Assembly: GCA_019636275.1 (NCBI GenBank)
Contig: JAHBXY010000053.1
Coordinates: 1 to 51,533 of the forward strand
Source of the DNA: Planctomycetota bacterium
GTDB taxonomy: Bacteria > Planctomycetota > J058
Reading direction: 5' to 3'
Length of the DNA: 51,533 nt
Shown: positions 26,933 through 36,847 of the stretch, in pieces
Numbering within the stretch: position 1 is the first letter of the stretch
Layout of the letters: each line of letters begins with the position of its first letter
Notes under the pieces: model-generated
Told to the model about the DNA's origin: nothing
Database searches by the model: none
What the model saw: the letters and a program-made list of their open reading frames with translations, nothing else
Position numbers and translations under genes: made by a program

Positions 26933-27637
26933 TCACGACCCGACGGACTGGTCTGGGTCGAACTCGCCCTCGACCTCCAGGGCGATCCTGTATGTCCTGA
27001 TCTCCTCGAGCAGGGAACGGGCACTGGGACCGACGCTCCCGTCCGTGTCGCCTGCGTCCTCGAGCGCTCCCTCCACGAACTCGAGGTACTTGGGCATGGG
27101 AGGGAGGATCAGGAGTTCGCGGCCGAAGTCGTCGACGAACTGACCCAGGTCCAGCATCCGTTGCACCTCTGGGCTGCCCGTGGCCCTTAGATGCGTCAGC
27201 AGGCTCGACGCGTTCGTCGGCAGGAGGAAGCCCGCACCGCAGGCAAGGAGATCTCGCCGGCGGTCGTCCTCCTCCTCGCAGGGGGTCGGTTGCGAACGGA
27301 GCCGGCGCCGAGCCGCGACGTCTGGCATGGCGATGTCAGGGAGCCGCCGCCGGACCTCCGCCTCGAGCGCCGCCTTGCATGCGCGAAGCTCTCGAGGCGT
27401 GAGGCCCTTCGCCTGGCTCGAACCGCTGTCGTAGGCGTTGTGATGCACCAGGCAGACGTACGCGAGGTTGCTGGGGCAGTCGTTCGTCCGATCGCCGTCG
27501 ATGTGCGCGATCTGCCCGTGCTTCACCGTGAAGTCGGCGTCATGCCCGAAGCAGAAGCAGCAGCGCCTCCTCGACGAGAGGATGACGGAGTCCGCGACTG
27601 GGCCTCTCAGCTTCCGGCGGGGTGGCCTCCTGCTCAC
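26933..27637 (-). CDS. HNH endonuclease-family protein
   Basis: 234 residues. The HNH core is at about residues 24-70: CCFCFGHD, then AHIDGDRTNDCPSNL and VCLVHHNAYDS, giving His-Asn-His with zinc-binding cysteines. Residues 75-234 form a separate helical region of unknown role. The protein likely nicks or cuts DNA or RNA. It heads a minus-strand set of four tightly spaced genes (to 25772), within the integrated element and next to a restriction system, so a defence or maintenance role is plausible but unproven. Confidence 0.82.
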   Translation of the reverse strand: MSRRPPRRKLRGPVADSVILSSRRRCCFCFGHDADFTVKHGQIAHIDGDRTNDCPSNLAYVCLVHHNAYDSGSSQAKGLTPRELRACKAALEAEVRRRLPDIAMPDVAARRRLRSQPTPCEEEDDRRRDLLACGAGFLLPTNASSLLTHLRATGSPEVQRMLDLGQFVDDFGRELLILPPMPKYLEFVEGALEDAGDTDGSVGPSARSLLEEIRTYRIALEVEGEFDPDQSVGS

Positions 27638-27691
27638 GCGCTCCTCCTGTTGCCTCGCCGCACAGCCGCGCCGAGCGCCGAGGCGAGCTGT

Positions 27692-28078
27692 CTACTCGCC
27701 TCGAACGACGGTGGTGAACTTGCTGAAGAGGCCCCCGAGGACGATGACGTGCTGATAGTCCACAGACGCGACCCGCACGATCGAGCCGTTCTTCTTCGCG
27801 GCGTCGATGCTCGCGTCGCCGACGGTGACCAACCAGAGGAACCCGGTCGTCTCGCTGGTGCCCGTCTTCGTCCCGCTCGGAGCCGGGGTCGCGGCAGCGG
27901 CGGTCGAGCCGTACGAACTCCCCTGGGGCGCGGGAGGCGGCGCACCGTGGTCGGTCGCTCCGATCGGCCCATGCACGCTCGTAAACAGAAGCCCGGACGC
28001 GGGCGCGCTCGTGGCCGCGCATCCAGTGACGGAGAGAGCGACGGCGCAGATCAGCGCCGACAGGACGCGAGAGATCAT
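27692..28078 (-). CDS. TRL-like lipoprotein
   Basis: 128 residues. Signal peptide and lipobox LSVTGC, then the TRL-like (tRNA-associated locus, PF13146) pattern: LLFTSVHGP, a KTGTSE element, WLVTVGDASIDAAKKNGSI and the terminal VDYQHVIVLGLF-like block ending KFTTVVRGE. TRL genes were named for occurring near tRNA-linked islands, as here. ATG 28078 has AGGAG at good spacing. Probably an outer-membrane or periplasmic lipoprotein; function unknown. Confidence 0.75.
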   Translation of the reverse strand: MISRVLSALICAVALSVTGCAATSAPASGLLFTSVHGPIGATDHGAPPPAPQGSSYGSTAAAATPAPSGTKTGTSETTGFLWLVTVGDASIDAAKKNGSIVRVASVDYQHVIVLGGLFSKFTTVVRGE

Positions 28079-28292
28079 CGTGTGACTCCTGAGGGCCTGG
28101 TTGCCTGCTCTGCCCGACGCGCCCGGCCCAGGCTGCGGCAGAGGCGACACCCGGAGACCCGTTCGCCATGGACGTGGCGACCTCGAGCGCGGGCAGGTGC
28201 GCTCGCGGCCTTGGCTGGCGGGCCTCCAGATGCGGCGCGGCCGATGTGACACGTTTGGGCGTCGCGCATCAAGGCTTGTTTGGCCTGTCGAG

Positions 28293-28302
28293 CAAGCGCT
28301 TG
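28293..28302. promoter_or_regulatory. Palindrome upstream of XRE gene
   Basis: Perfect 10-bp palindrome CAAGCGCTTG, 23 bp before the XRE start in the divergent TRL/XRE gap. A related CAAGGCTTG lies at 28270-28278. Candidate autoregulatory operator. Confidence 0.45.
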
Positions 28303-28325
28303 TCCCTCCGTAAGTTTCGCGGTCC

Positions 28326-28685
28326 ATGGCGAAGACCAGGATCGGCGACATCAAGATGCGGGTCGGCGCTCGTGTCCGGGCCCTGCGCGAAGCCGAGGGC
28401 CTCTCCCAGGAGCAGCTCGCTCAGGCTGCCGGCCTCTCACGGCCCTACGTAGGCGCGCTCGAGCGCGGCGAACAGGGCGCTGGGCTCGAGGTTCTGGAGC
28501 GGCTCGGGCGCGCCCTCCGCGTCTCTCCAGCCCGGCTGCTGGATGACGAGGTGCCCGAGGCGCCGCCGCGCGGGCGCGCCGAGAAGCTCGGGCGGCAGGT
28601 CGCGGCGTTGGCCAGGAGCGCGACGCCGGCGCAGATCGAGTTGTTCGGCAGGCTGGCGAGGACGTTCTTTGGGAGGAGGGCGTAG
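28326..28685 (+). CDS. XRE-family transcriptional regulator
   Basis: 119 residues. A Cro/CI-type helix-turn-helix at about residues 12-68 (VRALREAEGLSQEQLAQAAG, SRPYVGALERGEQG) is followed by a helical C-terminal region. ATG 28326. It is divergent from the lipoprotein gene; the palindromes between are candidate binding sites. Such regulators commonly control mobile-element genes, so it may govern the element or its lysogeny-like state. Confidence 0.9.
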   Translation: MAKTRIGDIKMRVGARVRALREAEGLSQEQLAQAAGLSRPYVGALERGEQGAGLEVLERLGRALRVSPARLLDDEVPEAPPRGRAEKLGRQVAALARSATPAQIELFGRLARTFFGRRA

Positions 28686-28730
28686 AAGGGAAGGGGTCGC
28701 GCCGGAGCCCGTTGAATCTGGAGGGACCAA

Positions 28731-29126
28731 GTGTCAAGTGCCTCGCCGGATCATGAGTACGAGAGCATTGCCGAACGGCTCCAAGCCGCTGGATTTCGGT
28801 GCATGCTGGAGGTCCACGAAGAGGGTCAGCCTCAGTTGATCGTCGGCAGAGAGTCCAGCGGAGGCACGAGCTTCTGGATTGCCCGCGACGACAGCAGCCA
28901 ATGGTGGCTCGTGACCTGGGGCGGACACTTCTACACACTCCCTTTGGGAGCCGACGTTGCTAGGGTCTGCCAGGGCGCGATGGAGTCTTCTGGTCGCCTC
29001 TACAGCCTCCCTGACGAACTCGTGGAACGACTCGGTCTCACTCACGAAGATCGACTTCCGGTTTTCGGAGGGAAGGTGTTGCAAGGCTGGGGACAGGAGG
29101 ACCAGACGGACGTCGAAGAGTCGTAG
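28731..29126 (+). CDS. Hypothetical protein
   Basis: 131 residues from GTG 28731. Trp-rich central segment (SFWIARDDSSQWWLVTWGGH) and a helical C-terminal part (DELVERLGLTHEDRL). Visibly A/T-richer codons than the backbone. It resembles small immunity-type or SMI1/KNR4-like proteins in general character only; I do not assign a family. It follows the XRE gene by 45 bp. Confidence 0.6.
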   Translation: MSSASPDHEYESIAERLQAAGFRCMLEVHEEGQPQLIVGRESSGGTSFWIARDDSSQWWLVTWGGHFYTLPLGADVARVCQGAMESSGRLYSLPDELVERLGLTHEDRLPVFGGKVLQGWGQEDQTDVEES

Positions 29127-29271
29127 CTGGGAAACCTGTCCCAGAGGACTTCTCGGACAGGTCAGGGGCCGCTCGTCCCAGCCGGCACGCATCGCGGACG
29201 GACGGGTAGGCGCTGCACCGGAACGAGACGGAGCGACGCGGTCTTCCCCGAGGGCACCTACCAGGGTCCGC

Positions 29272-29703
29272 ATGATCGACACCGGCATGAACGCGACGGA
29301 GCTGGAGCGAGCCCTCGCCGGAGCGGCGATCCTCGATGGCAAGGTCGCCAGGATGCTCCTAGCCGAGCTCGGCCTGGAGACGATCGCCGACCCGACGGCC
29401 CGCCTCGCGCTGTGGGCGGTCCGACGCGGGCTCGAGGCCGAGGACCTGGCCGAGGACCTGGCCGAGGACCTCGACGTCCCCGAGGGCGAGCCGCCGCCCA
29501 TGACCGACGTCGAGCTGATCGTCGAGGCGCTCGACTGCGCCGGGGTGCTCGAGGCGGCCGGCGGCGCCGACGCGGTGGCCGCGCTCGTCGAGGACAGGCC
29601 GGCGCTCAGGGCGGCCCTGGAGCGGGGGCGGGCGGCCGTGGCGGCCATGGCGCCGATCGAGGAGGAGCCGACGGTCGAGTTGGCCAGGGCGCTGCTCGGC
29701 TGA
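29272..29703 (+). CDS. Second stand-alone DnaB N-terminal-domain-like protein
   Basis: 143 residues. The layout again follows the DnaB N-terminal domain: ELERALAGAAILDGKVARML, a helix with TARLALWAVRRGLEA, then VELIVEALDCAGVLEAAGGA corresponding to the usual helix before the primase-binding hairpin. No ATPase domain follows. A tandem LAEDLAEDL acidic duplication sits in the middle. Start ATG 29272. Together with 25772-26155 it suggests the element encodes helicase- or primase-interacting accessory factors. Confidence 0.6.
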   Translation: MIDTGMNATELERALAGAAILDGKVARMLLAELGLETIADPTARLALWAVRRGLEAEDLAEDLAEDLDVPEGEPPPMTDVELIVEALDCAGVLEAAGGADAVAALVEDRPALRAALERGRAAVAAMAPIEEEPTVELARALLG

Positions 29704-29902
29704 CTTGGCGAAAGCCTCCGCGGCGGGCGGCATGGGCCGGCGACCTGGTGGGCTGACGTCCGGGCCGGCCGGTGGCCTCCGAGGGCCGTACAGGGCGCGA
29801 GGCGGGCCGCACCAGGCGACGCGCCCCCTCTCGACCGACATGGTGTTCTCGAAGCGCCCGGCGACCCCGGCCACCGTGGTCGGGGCCGCCGAGCCGAGCG
29901 GG

Positions 29903-30289
29903 TTACTCCTCTTCCTCGTCGTCGTCGTCGTCCTCGCACTCGTCGCAGCCCTCGCAGTCCTCGTCGTCGCACTCGGGCTCCTCGAGGTCGTCATCCGACT
30001 CGTCGTCGTCTTCTTCGTCGTCGGCCTCGTCCTCATCCGACTCGTCGGCATCCTCGTCGAGGTCGTCGTCCGACTCCTCCTGGTCTTCCTCCTCGTCTTC
30101 GCACTCGCGCTCACACTCCAGGACCTGCTGGTGGACCCACTCCCGCAGCTCGTCGATGTCCCACCGCCTGTGGCCGCCGATCGTCTGCTCGCACGGGGCC
30201 CCAAGGGCCGCCCACCTGCACACGGTCGAGGCCGAGACGCCAAGGGCCTGGGCGGCCTGGCTTGTCGTCAGTAGCACGTTGTCTGGCAT
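29903..30289 (-). CDS. Excisionase/MerR-like HTH protein with hyperacidic tail
   Basis: 128 residues. Residues 5-52 form a winged HTH of the excisionase/MerR type (LTTSQAAQALGVSASTVCRW and GGHRRWDIDELREWV). From about residue 60 to the end the chain is nearly all Asp/Glu with a few Cys (CDDEDCEGCDEC), about 65 acidic-rich residues. ATG 30289 has GGAG before it. An Xis-type role next to the integrase is likely; the tail could bind basic proteins, mimic DNA or bind metal. Confidence 0.82.
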   Translation of the reverse strand: MPDNVLLTTSQAAQALGVSASTVCRWAALGAPCEQTIGGHRRWDIDELREWVHQQVLECERECEDEEEDQEESDDDLDEDADESDEDEADDEEDDDESDDDLEEPECDDEDCEGCDECEDDDDDEEEE

Positions 30290-30383
30290 GTTTCGAACTC
30301 CGTCACCCGCTCAGACTCGACAGATAATCCGCGCAAGACGCGCATGCAAGGCTCGATGTGGGCTGTCGAGGCCTGACACGCCA

Positions 30384-30415
30384 CAAGTCATCTGCGGCAG
30401 ATGATTTGTCAAATC
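30384..30415. promoter_or_regulatory. Overlapping palindromic operator candidates
   Basis: A near-perfect 25-bp palindrome (arms CAAGTCATCTGC and GCAGATGATTTG, 11 of 12 paired) overlaps a perfect GATTTGTCAAATC palindrome. They lie in the divergent gap between the HTH gene and 30466, 51 bp before the latter, and are A/T-rich against the background. Probable binding site for an element regulator such as the HTH protein. Confidence 0.6.
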
Positions 30416-30465
30416 TGCGGCGCCCGAAGATTCCTCGCGACTACGATCAGTCGGGAGGACTCGCC

Positions 30466-31008
30466 ATGGCGAACAGGACCCTCGTCGACGCTGTCGTCCA
30501 GCTCGGTCAGGTCGTCGAGGACCTGTCGGCCAGGGTCGCCGCGCTCGAGGCGGCTCGCGCCGACCTCGAACGGAAGACGGAGGTCGTCCAGGCCGCGCAG
30601 CGATCCTGGCGTCCGCTCATGCGGGTTCAGGGCGACCTGATGATCGCCAGCGAGGCCGGCGACACGGCCCGCGTGCCGCTGTCGGTGTGCCGTGCGTTGG
30701 CCGCCGGCAGGGCGCTCGACCTGGATGTCGCGCATGAGGGTGAGCTCGTTCGACTCGTCGATCATGGCGGACGCGCCGTCGCCACCTTGCCGAGGGTCGC
30801 GCTGCTGGCGCTGCCGCGGGTGCTGGGGTCGCCGGAGGCGTCGAAGCTCTTGGGTGCAACGACGACTACAGGAGTTGGGTGTCGTAGTCGGAGTCGCACC
30901 ACAGGTACGACGCGGCGCGAATCCGCCGAGAACCGCACGACAGGGTCGGTTCCGAGGCGCAACAGCTCGACGACAACAGGACCGGACTTCCGGGGACAGG
31001 AGGCCTGA
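30466..31008 (+). CDS. Hypothetical coiled-coil protein
   Basis: 180 residues from ATG 30466, with GGGAGGACT before it. Residues 8-50 form a heptad-like coiled coil (VVQLGQVVEDLSARVAALEA). The middle is a compact domain (VPLSVCRALAAGRALDLDVA, VRLVDHGGRAVATLP). The last 45 residues are Thr/Arg/Ser-rich and look disordered. The stop is 1 bp before the ATPase start, so the two are coupled. No family recognised. Confidence 0.7.
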   Translation: MANRTLVDAVVQLGQVVEDLSARVAALEAARADLERKTEVVQAAQRSWRPLMRVQGDLMIASEAGDTARVPLSVCRALAAGRALDLDVAHEGELVRLVDHGGRAVATLPRVALLALPRVLGSPEASKLLGATTTTGVGCRSRSRTTGTTRRESAENRTTGSVPRRNSSTTTGPDFRGQEA

Positions 31009-31009
31009 C

Positions 31010-32842
31010 ATGGCTAAACGCGACGACATCCGGGTGCGACTCCTCGAACTCCTCGCAACAGGGCCTGCGAGCCTGCGACCGCTCTTCTCCGAGTTCGCGA
31101 GGTGGCAGGTCTATGGCGCGCTCAAGGAGCTCAGGCGGGAGATGCTGGTGATGCCCGGCTCGAGGAGCGGGACCTGGCAGCTCACGCAGGCCGGGGTTCA
31201 GGCCGCAGAGGGCGCGCCGGTGCCGCCGGCAGGGCCGCCGGCAGGGCCGCCGGTGAACTGGCCCACGCTGCCGGGCGTGCCGCACCTGGACGTGCTGCCC
31301 TCGCGCGAGCATCAGGCGCTCGGGCGACTGGTCCTGCTGGCCGCCACCGCCCGCCGGCACTACGAGCACCACCACGCGAGCTTCGTCATGTTCAGCAGGT
31401 CGGGTCTGCGGGGCAAGACCTGGCTCGGGCGCTGGGCGTCGCTGGTCCTCGGCGGCGGCGACGTGGTTCATGCCGTGGCCGAGGGCGGGCGGTCGCTGGC
31501 CGCGCGGCGCCGAGGTGACGGCCAGGTCGCGGCGGTGCGGGCGGCGCTGGGCAGGCCGATGCTGATGATCGACGAGTGGCGGCGTGGGTCGACTGAGGTG
31601 CGGCGGTTGACGACCGTGCTCATCCACGGCGACCGTTACGTTCCGTTCGAGGACGCGCGGCTCGACGTGCAGGCTGTGGTCCTCCTCGCGCTGAACTCCC
31701 CCGCCGGGGCCGACGGCGTGGAGGAGGCGACCGGCCTCGACGCCCCGATGATCCGCAGGTGCCTGGTTGCCTGCCTCGAGCGCGTGATCTTGGATGCGTC
31801 CTTCGCTCGCGATGGCGAGGAGCGCCTGGATCGTGTCCGCGAACTCGGGCCTGTCGCGCTGCCTGACGTCAGGCCCGGCGCTGTGGACGAGCGCAGCCTC
31901 CGCGACCGGATCGCCGACGCGCTGGAGGTCGTCTTGGACAGCCGCGAGCGCATGGGGTCGCTCGACCTGGTGCTGCTCGGTCAGCTCGCGGTGGCGGCCT
32001 GCGCGTGGGGCCTGTCGGTCGAGGAGGCGGTCGCCATGGTCGTGCACTCGTGCTGCGTGCTTTGGTGCACGACGCGCTGGACGGCGGCGGGCTGGGAGGA
32101 GCGGCTCGCGGAGGTCGTCGGGTGCGACGAAGAGGTGCAGGAGGCCGAGACTCTCGATGTCGTCATGGAGGAGGACGTCGAGGGCGACCACGCCTGGGAG
32201 GACCGCGTGGCCGAGTTGGACCGGGTCGCCCGGGCGCACGGCGCCGGCGACCCGACGGTCCTCGACGAGGCGCTCGGGCTGGCGGCGGCGGTGCGCGGCG
32301 TGGGCCTTGGCGCCAAGGACCTCGTCGGCCTGCGGGAGCTGCTGCGGGTCGTGCGCGGGCCACGGGGCGATGCGGAGGGGCGGCTTCGGGTCTTGGCGAT
32401 CATGGACAAGTGCGGGGTGGCGCCTGAGGAGGCGAAGCGCGTGCTCGAGGTCGCCGCCGCCGGCAAGACGGCGTTCGGCCTGGGCGCCGAGGACGTGATG
32501 CAGATGTTGCGCGGCATCCAGGAGGCGGGCCTCGCGTCGCACGAGGTCGGCGCCTGGGCGGCGTGGTCGACGGCGGAGCTCGGACGCCTGGATGGCGAGG
32601 TCGAGCTGGCGCGTGCGGAGCTGCGGCGGTGGCGACGGGAGGTGCGCGAGGCGGCGACCGACCTAGCGACCTGTAATGCGCGGATCGCCAAGTTGGGCGA
32701 GCTCATCGGACGCGCGAGGAGCGAACCGGGGCTAGCGCGGCTGCTCGCGCAGGCGGACAGCGATCGAGGAAGGGAGATCGTGCAGGCGCTCTCGGAGGTG
32801 GCCGGGAGTGTCGGGGCGCCCCAGACGTCGACTGACAGGTGA
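31010..32842 (+). CDS. P-loop (AAA-like) ATPase with N-terminal winged helix
   Basis: 610 residues. The first ~60 resemble a winged helix (VRLLELLATGPASLRPLFSE, WQVYGALKELRREML), then a Pro-rich linker. A P-loop domain follows with Walker A-like SGLRGKTWLG (about 130-140), Walker B PMLMIDEW (about 185) and a sensor-1-like VVLLALNS. The C-terminal third is helical, ending in a coiled coil. The pattern suits an SF3-type or AAA+ helicase or DNA-loading ATPase of the element, but I cannot name a family. AGGAGG precedes ATG 31010. Confidence 0.7.
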   Translation: MAKRDDIRVRLLELLATGPASLRPLFSEFARWQVYGALKELRREMLVMPGSRSGTWQLTQAGVQAAEGAPVPPAGPPAGPPVNWPTLPGVPHLDVLPSREHQALGRLVLLAATARRHYEHHHASFVMFSRSGLRGKTWLGRWASLVLGGGDVVHAVAEGGRSLAARRRGDGQVAAVRAALGRPMLMIDEWRRGSTEVRRLTTVLIHGDRYVPFEDARLDVQAVVLLALNSPAGADGVEEATGLDAPMIRRCLVACLERVILDASFARDGEERLDRVRELGPVALPDVRPGAVDERSLRDRIADALEVVLDSRERMGSLDLVLLGQLAVAACAWGLSVEEAVAMVVHSCCVLWCTTRWTAAGWEERLAEVVGCDEEVQEAETLDVVMEEDVEGDHAWEDRVAELDRVARAHGAGDPTVLDEALGLAAAVRGVGLGAKDLVGLRELLRVVRGPRGDAEGRLRVLAIMDKCGVAPEEAKRVLEVAAAGKTAFGLGAEDVMQMLRGIQEAGLASHEVGAWAAWSTAELGRLDGEVELARAELRRWRREVREAATDLATCNARIAKLGELIGRARSEPGLARLLAQADSDRGREIVQALSEVAGSVGAPQTSTDR

Positions 32843-32968
32843 CGAACTGACTGACCTTGCCCAATCACTGTCAAGCCCGCCAGATGGTCTCTGACGCGGC
32901 CAAAGACCCAGAACTCTGCACAATCGTCTGAGCCCGTCTGATACGTGGTGTAGGGTAGGAAGAGCGCA

Positions 32969-32990
32969 ACCCCGGCGTGGCTGCCGGGGT
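32969..32990 (+). terminator. Hairpin before integrase
   Basis: Stem ACCCCGGC/GCCGGGGT with a 6-nt loop, about 55 bp before the integrase start. No T-run follows. It could attenuate read-through from the ATPase gene or lie in the integrase leader. Confidence 0.4.
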
Positions 32991-33044
32991 CGCACAGGTG
33001 TCGACGCGGCGCTGGCGACGCCCGTCGACTAGGAGGAGCCGGAC

Positions 33045-34795
<1,751 letters not shown>

Positions 34796-34858
34796 GAGGC
34801 GGTCGGCGAGCGCCGACCGCGCGGCTCAGCACCGTACCAGAAGCGGGAGGCGATGCAA

Positions 34859-34878
34859 GACCGCCCCGCTCGGCGGTC
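34859..34878 (-). terminator. rpsT terminator hairpin
   Basis: Stem GACCGCC/GGCGGTC directly after the rpsT stop. No T-run, as is common in high-GC genomes. A second hairpin (34799-34820) lies between it and the tRNA. Confidence 0.55.
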
Positions 34879-34880
34879 GG

Positions 34881-35168
34881 TCAGGCCTGCGGCGCCGAGC
34901 CGGCCTTGAGGAGCGCGTTGACGCGCTTCTGCATGCGGCTCTTGCGGCGGGCGGCCTTGTTCTTGTGGATCGTGCCCTTGTGCGCCGTCTTGTCGAGCTT
35001 GGCCTGCAGCTCGCGCATGAGCGTCTGCGCCTCGGCGCCGCTCTTCTGCTCGACCGCGCCCAGGACCTTCTTGGTCGCGGTCTTGAGCGTCTGCTTGCGC
35101 GAGCGGTTGACCGTGCGCAGCTTCTTGTTCTGACGGTTGCGCTTCTTCGCGTTCAGGCTGTGCGCCAT
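34881..35168 (-). CDS. rpsT: 30S ribosomal protein S20
   Basis: 95 residues, strongly basic and helical, with the S20 pattern: N-terminal MAHSLNAKKRNRQNKKLR, central KTATKKVLGAVE, then HKGTIHKNKAARRKSRM. It binds 16S rRNA at the bottom of the 30S body. Length is normal (about 85-100). Single gene on the minus strand, upstream of tRNA-Arg, with a hairpin just after the stop. Identification is firm. Confidence 0.97.
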   Translation of the reverse strand: MAHSLNAKKRNRQNKKLRTVNRSRKQTLKTATKKVLGAVEQKSGAEAQTLMRELQAKLDKTAHKGTIHKNKAARRKSRMQKRVNALLKAGSAPQA

Positions 35169-35317
35169 GACTCTCTCTGTCTCCGCAGTGATCGGTGCCG
35201 AAGGCGGAGCACACTAGCAGGCGCCCGCCGCGAGCGGAACACCCTAGCACGCCGCCGCGGCCCGGCCAGCCCTCGGGGGGAGGGGGTGGCCCGGGCCCGA
35301 ATCCTCCGCTCAGGTCC

Positions 35318-36688
35318 TCAGCTCAGGTCCTCGAGCCGCTTCGTGACGTCCTTGAAGCCGAAGTCGACCTCCGCGATCTGCGAGTACTCCGTGACGGCCT
35401 GGTCCTTCTTGCCGGCCATCTCGTAGATCCGCCCCAGGAGGTAGGTGATGTCCTTCTTGATGCCTTCCATCTCGAACAGGCCGTCGCGCGCGGCGTTGAG
35501 CTCGTTGACCGCCAGCTTGGCCATCTTCTTCTTCACGAAGCAGTAGCCGAGGTAGTAGCCGGCCTCCGACTTCTTGCGCGGGTCCTGCTTCGCCTTCTGC
35601 AGCTCCGGGATCGCCTCGTCGATCTTCTCCGCGTCGTAGAGCGCCTTGCCGAGCTGGTAGCGCAGCCCCATCTCCGTCGGGTGCGCCTGGACGCGCTTGC
35701 GGTACTCGTCGATCTCGAAGGCCAGCTTCTCCTGGCGCGCCTTGCCCAGCTTGGCCTTGACCCGCTCGTCGGGCGACTTGCGGTAGGCCTCCTCGAGCTG
35801 CTTGATCCCGGTCTCGTAGCGGGTCATGAGCAGGTCGCCGCGGAGCTCCGAGGCGAGGAAGTCGTTGGGGTCGGCGGCGAGCGCCTTGTCGCACCAGGCC
35901 AGGGCGTCCTCGGGCCGCTCGGCCTTGACGTACAGCTCGGCGATGAGCCGCATCGTCTTGGTGTCCTTGGGGTTCTTCTCCACCTTCGGCTCGAGCTCGG
36001 AGATGCGCTCCAGCGCCTGCTCGGGCGTGCGCACGCGCTGCGACTGCTTCTCGAGCGCCTGGGCCTCGTCCTTGTCGATCAGGTTCTGGTAGCCGCCCTT
36101 GTCGACGCCTTCCTTGATCGTGATCGAGGTCATCGCGGCGGGGATGTTCTTCGTCTCGTCCTCCGCCTCCTTGTCCTTCGGGTCGAGCCGGGCCAGGCGC
36201 TGGAAGCACTTGAGCGCCTTTTCCATCTCCGGCTTCGACTTGTTGGCCGTGCCCATGTCCTTGTAGGTGCGGCCCATCGCGCGCAGGGCGTCCTTGCAGT
36301 CCTTGTCGACCGCCAGCGCGTCCTCGAAGGCCGAGATGGCCACCTCGCTGTACTTGGCCAGGTGCGCCGCCTCGCCCAGCTTGATCAGCGCCGGGATGAC
36401 CTCGGGGTCCTGCTTGAGGACCTCCTCGCAGGCCAGCATGGCCTTCTCCGGGTCCTTCTTGACCATGATGGTCGCGACCTTCATGCCCAGGGCCTTGGTC
36501 TTGGCCCCGGCGAAGAAGCCGCCCCCGCCGCTCATGCGCTTCCAGGAGCGCTCGGCCTCGCGCAGCTCCTTGCGAACGGCCACGTCGGCGGGGTGGGTCG
36601 TGAGGTACGCGATGAACAGGTGGACCGCGTACTCGTAGTTCTTCTTCTTGACGGCGTCGCGCGCCTTGTCCAGGTGCTTGTCGGACAT
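35318..36688 (-). CDS. TPR-repeat protein
   Basis: 456 residues from ATG 36688 with GGGAGAG upstream. Lys-rich and soluble, with at least five tetratricopeptide-like units (for example EKAMLACEEVLKQDPEVIPA, AERPEDALAWCDKALAADPN, AEKIDEAIPELQKAKQDPRK and a C-terminal LGRIYEMAGKKDQAV). Residues about 45-70 include a Gly-rich patch (MSGGGGFFAGAK) that breaks the repeats. TPR arrays bind other proteins; no partner can be named. Divergent from the def gene with about 160 bp between. Confidence 0.9.
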   Translation of the reverse strand: MSDKHLDKARDAVKKKNYEYAVHLFIAYLTTHPADVAVRKELREAERSWKRMSGGGGFFAGAKTKALGMKVATIMVKKDPEKAMLACEEVLKQDPEVIPALIKLGEAAHLAKYSEVAISAFEDALAVDKDCKDALRAMGRTYKDMGTANKSKPEMEKALKCFQRLARLDPKDKEAEDETKNIPAAMTSITIKEGVDKGGYQNLIDKDEAQALEKQSQRVRTPEQALERISELEPKVEKNPKDTKTMRLIAELYVKAERPEDALAWCDKALAADPNDFLASELRGDLLMTRYETGIKQLEEAYRKSPDERVKAKLGKARQEKLAFEIDEYRKRVQAHPTEMGLRYQLGKALYDAEKIDEAIPELQKAKQDPRKKSEAGYYLGYCFVKKKMAKLAVNELNAARDGLFEMEGIKKDITYLLGRIYEMAGKKDQAVTEYSQIAEVDFGFKDVTKRLEDLS

Positions 36689-36847
36689 CGCTCTCCCTGG
36701 GTGGTGCTGCAACGGTGTGAAGCGACACACCGAAGGGGGCCACGATACCCGATCCGGCCCGCCAGGCCAAGACAAACCCTTCCTGGGCGGTCTCTTGTCG
36801 TGTCGGCGCCGCCCCCCTAAGATAGACCCCGAAGACCCAGAGGCGTC

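Noticed and set aside
29705..30274. Plus-strand Val/Leu-rich membrane protein at 29.9-30.2 kb
   Set aside because: It is the complement of the Asp/Glu-rich tail of the HTH protein, whose HTH and ribosome site are convincing.
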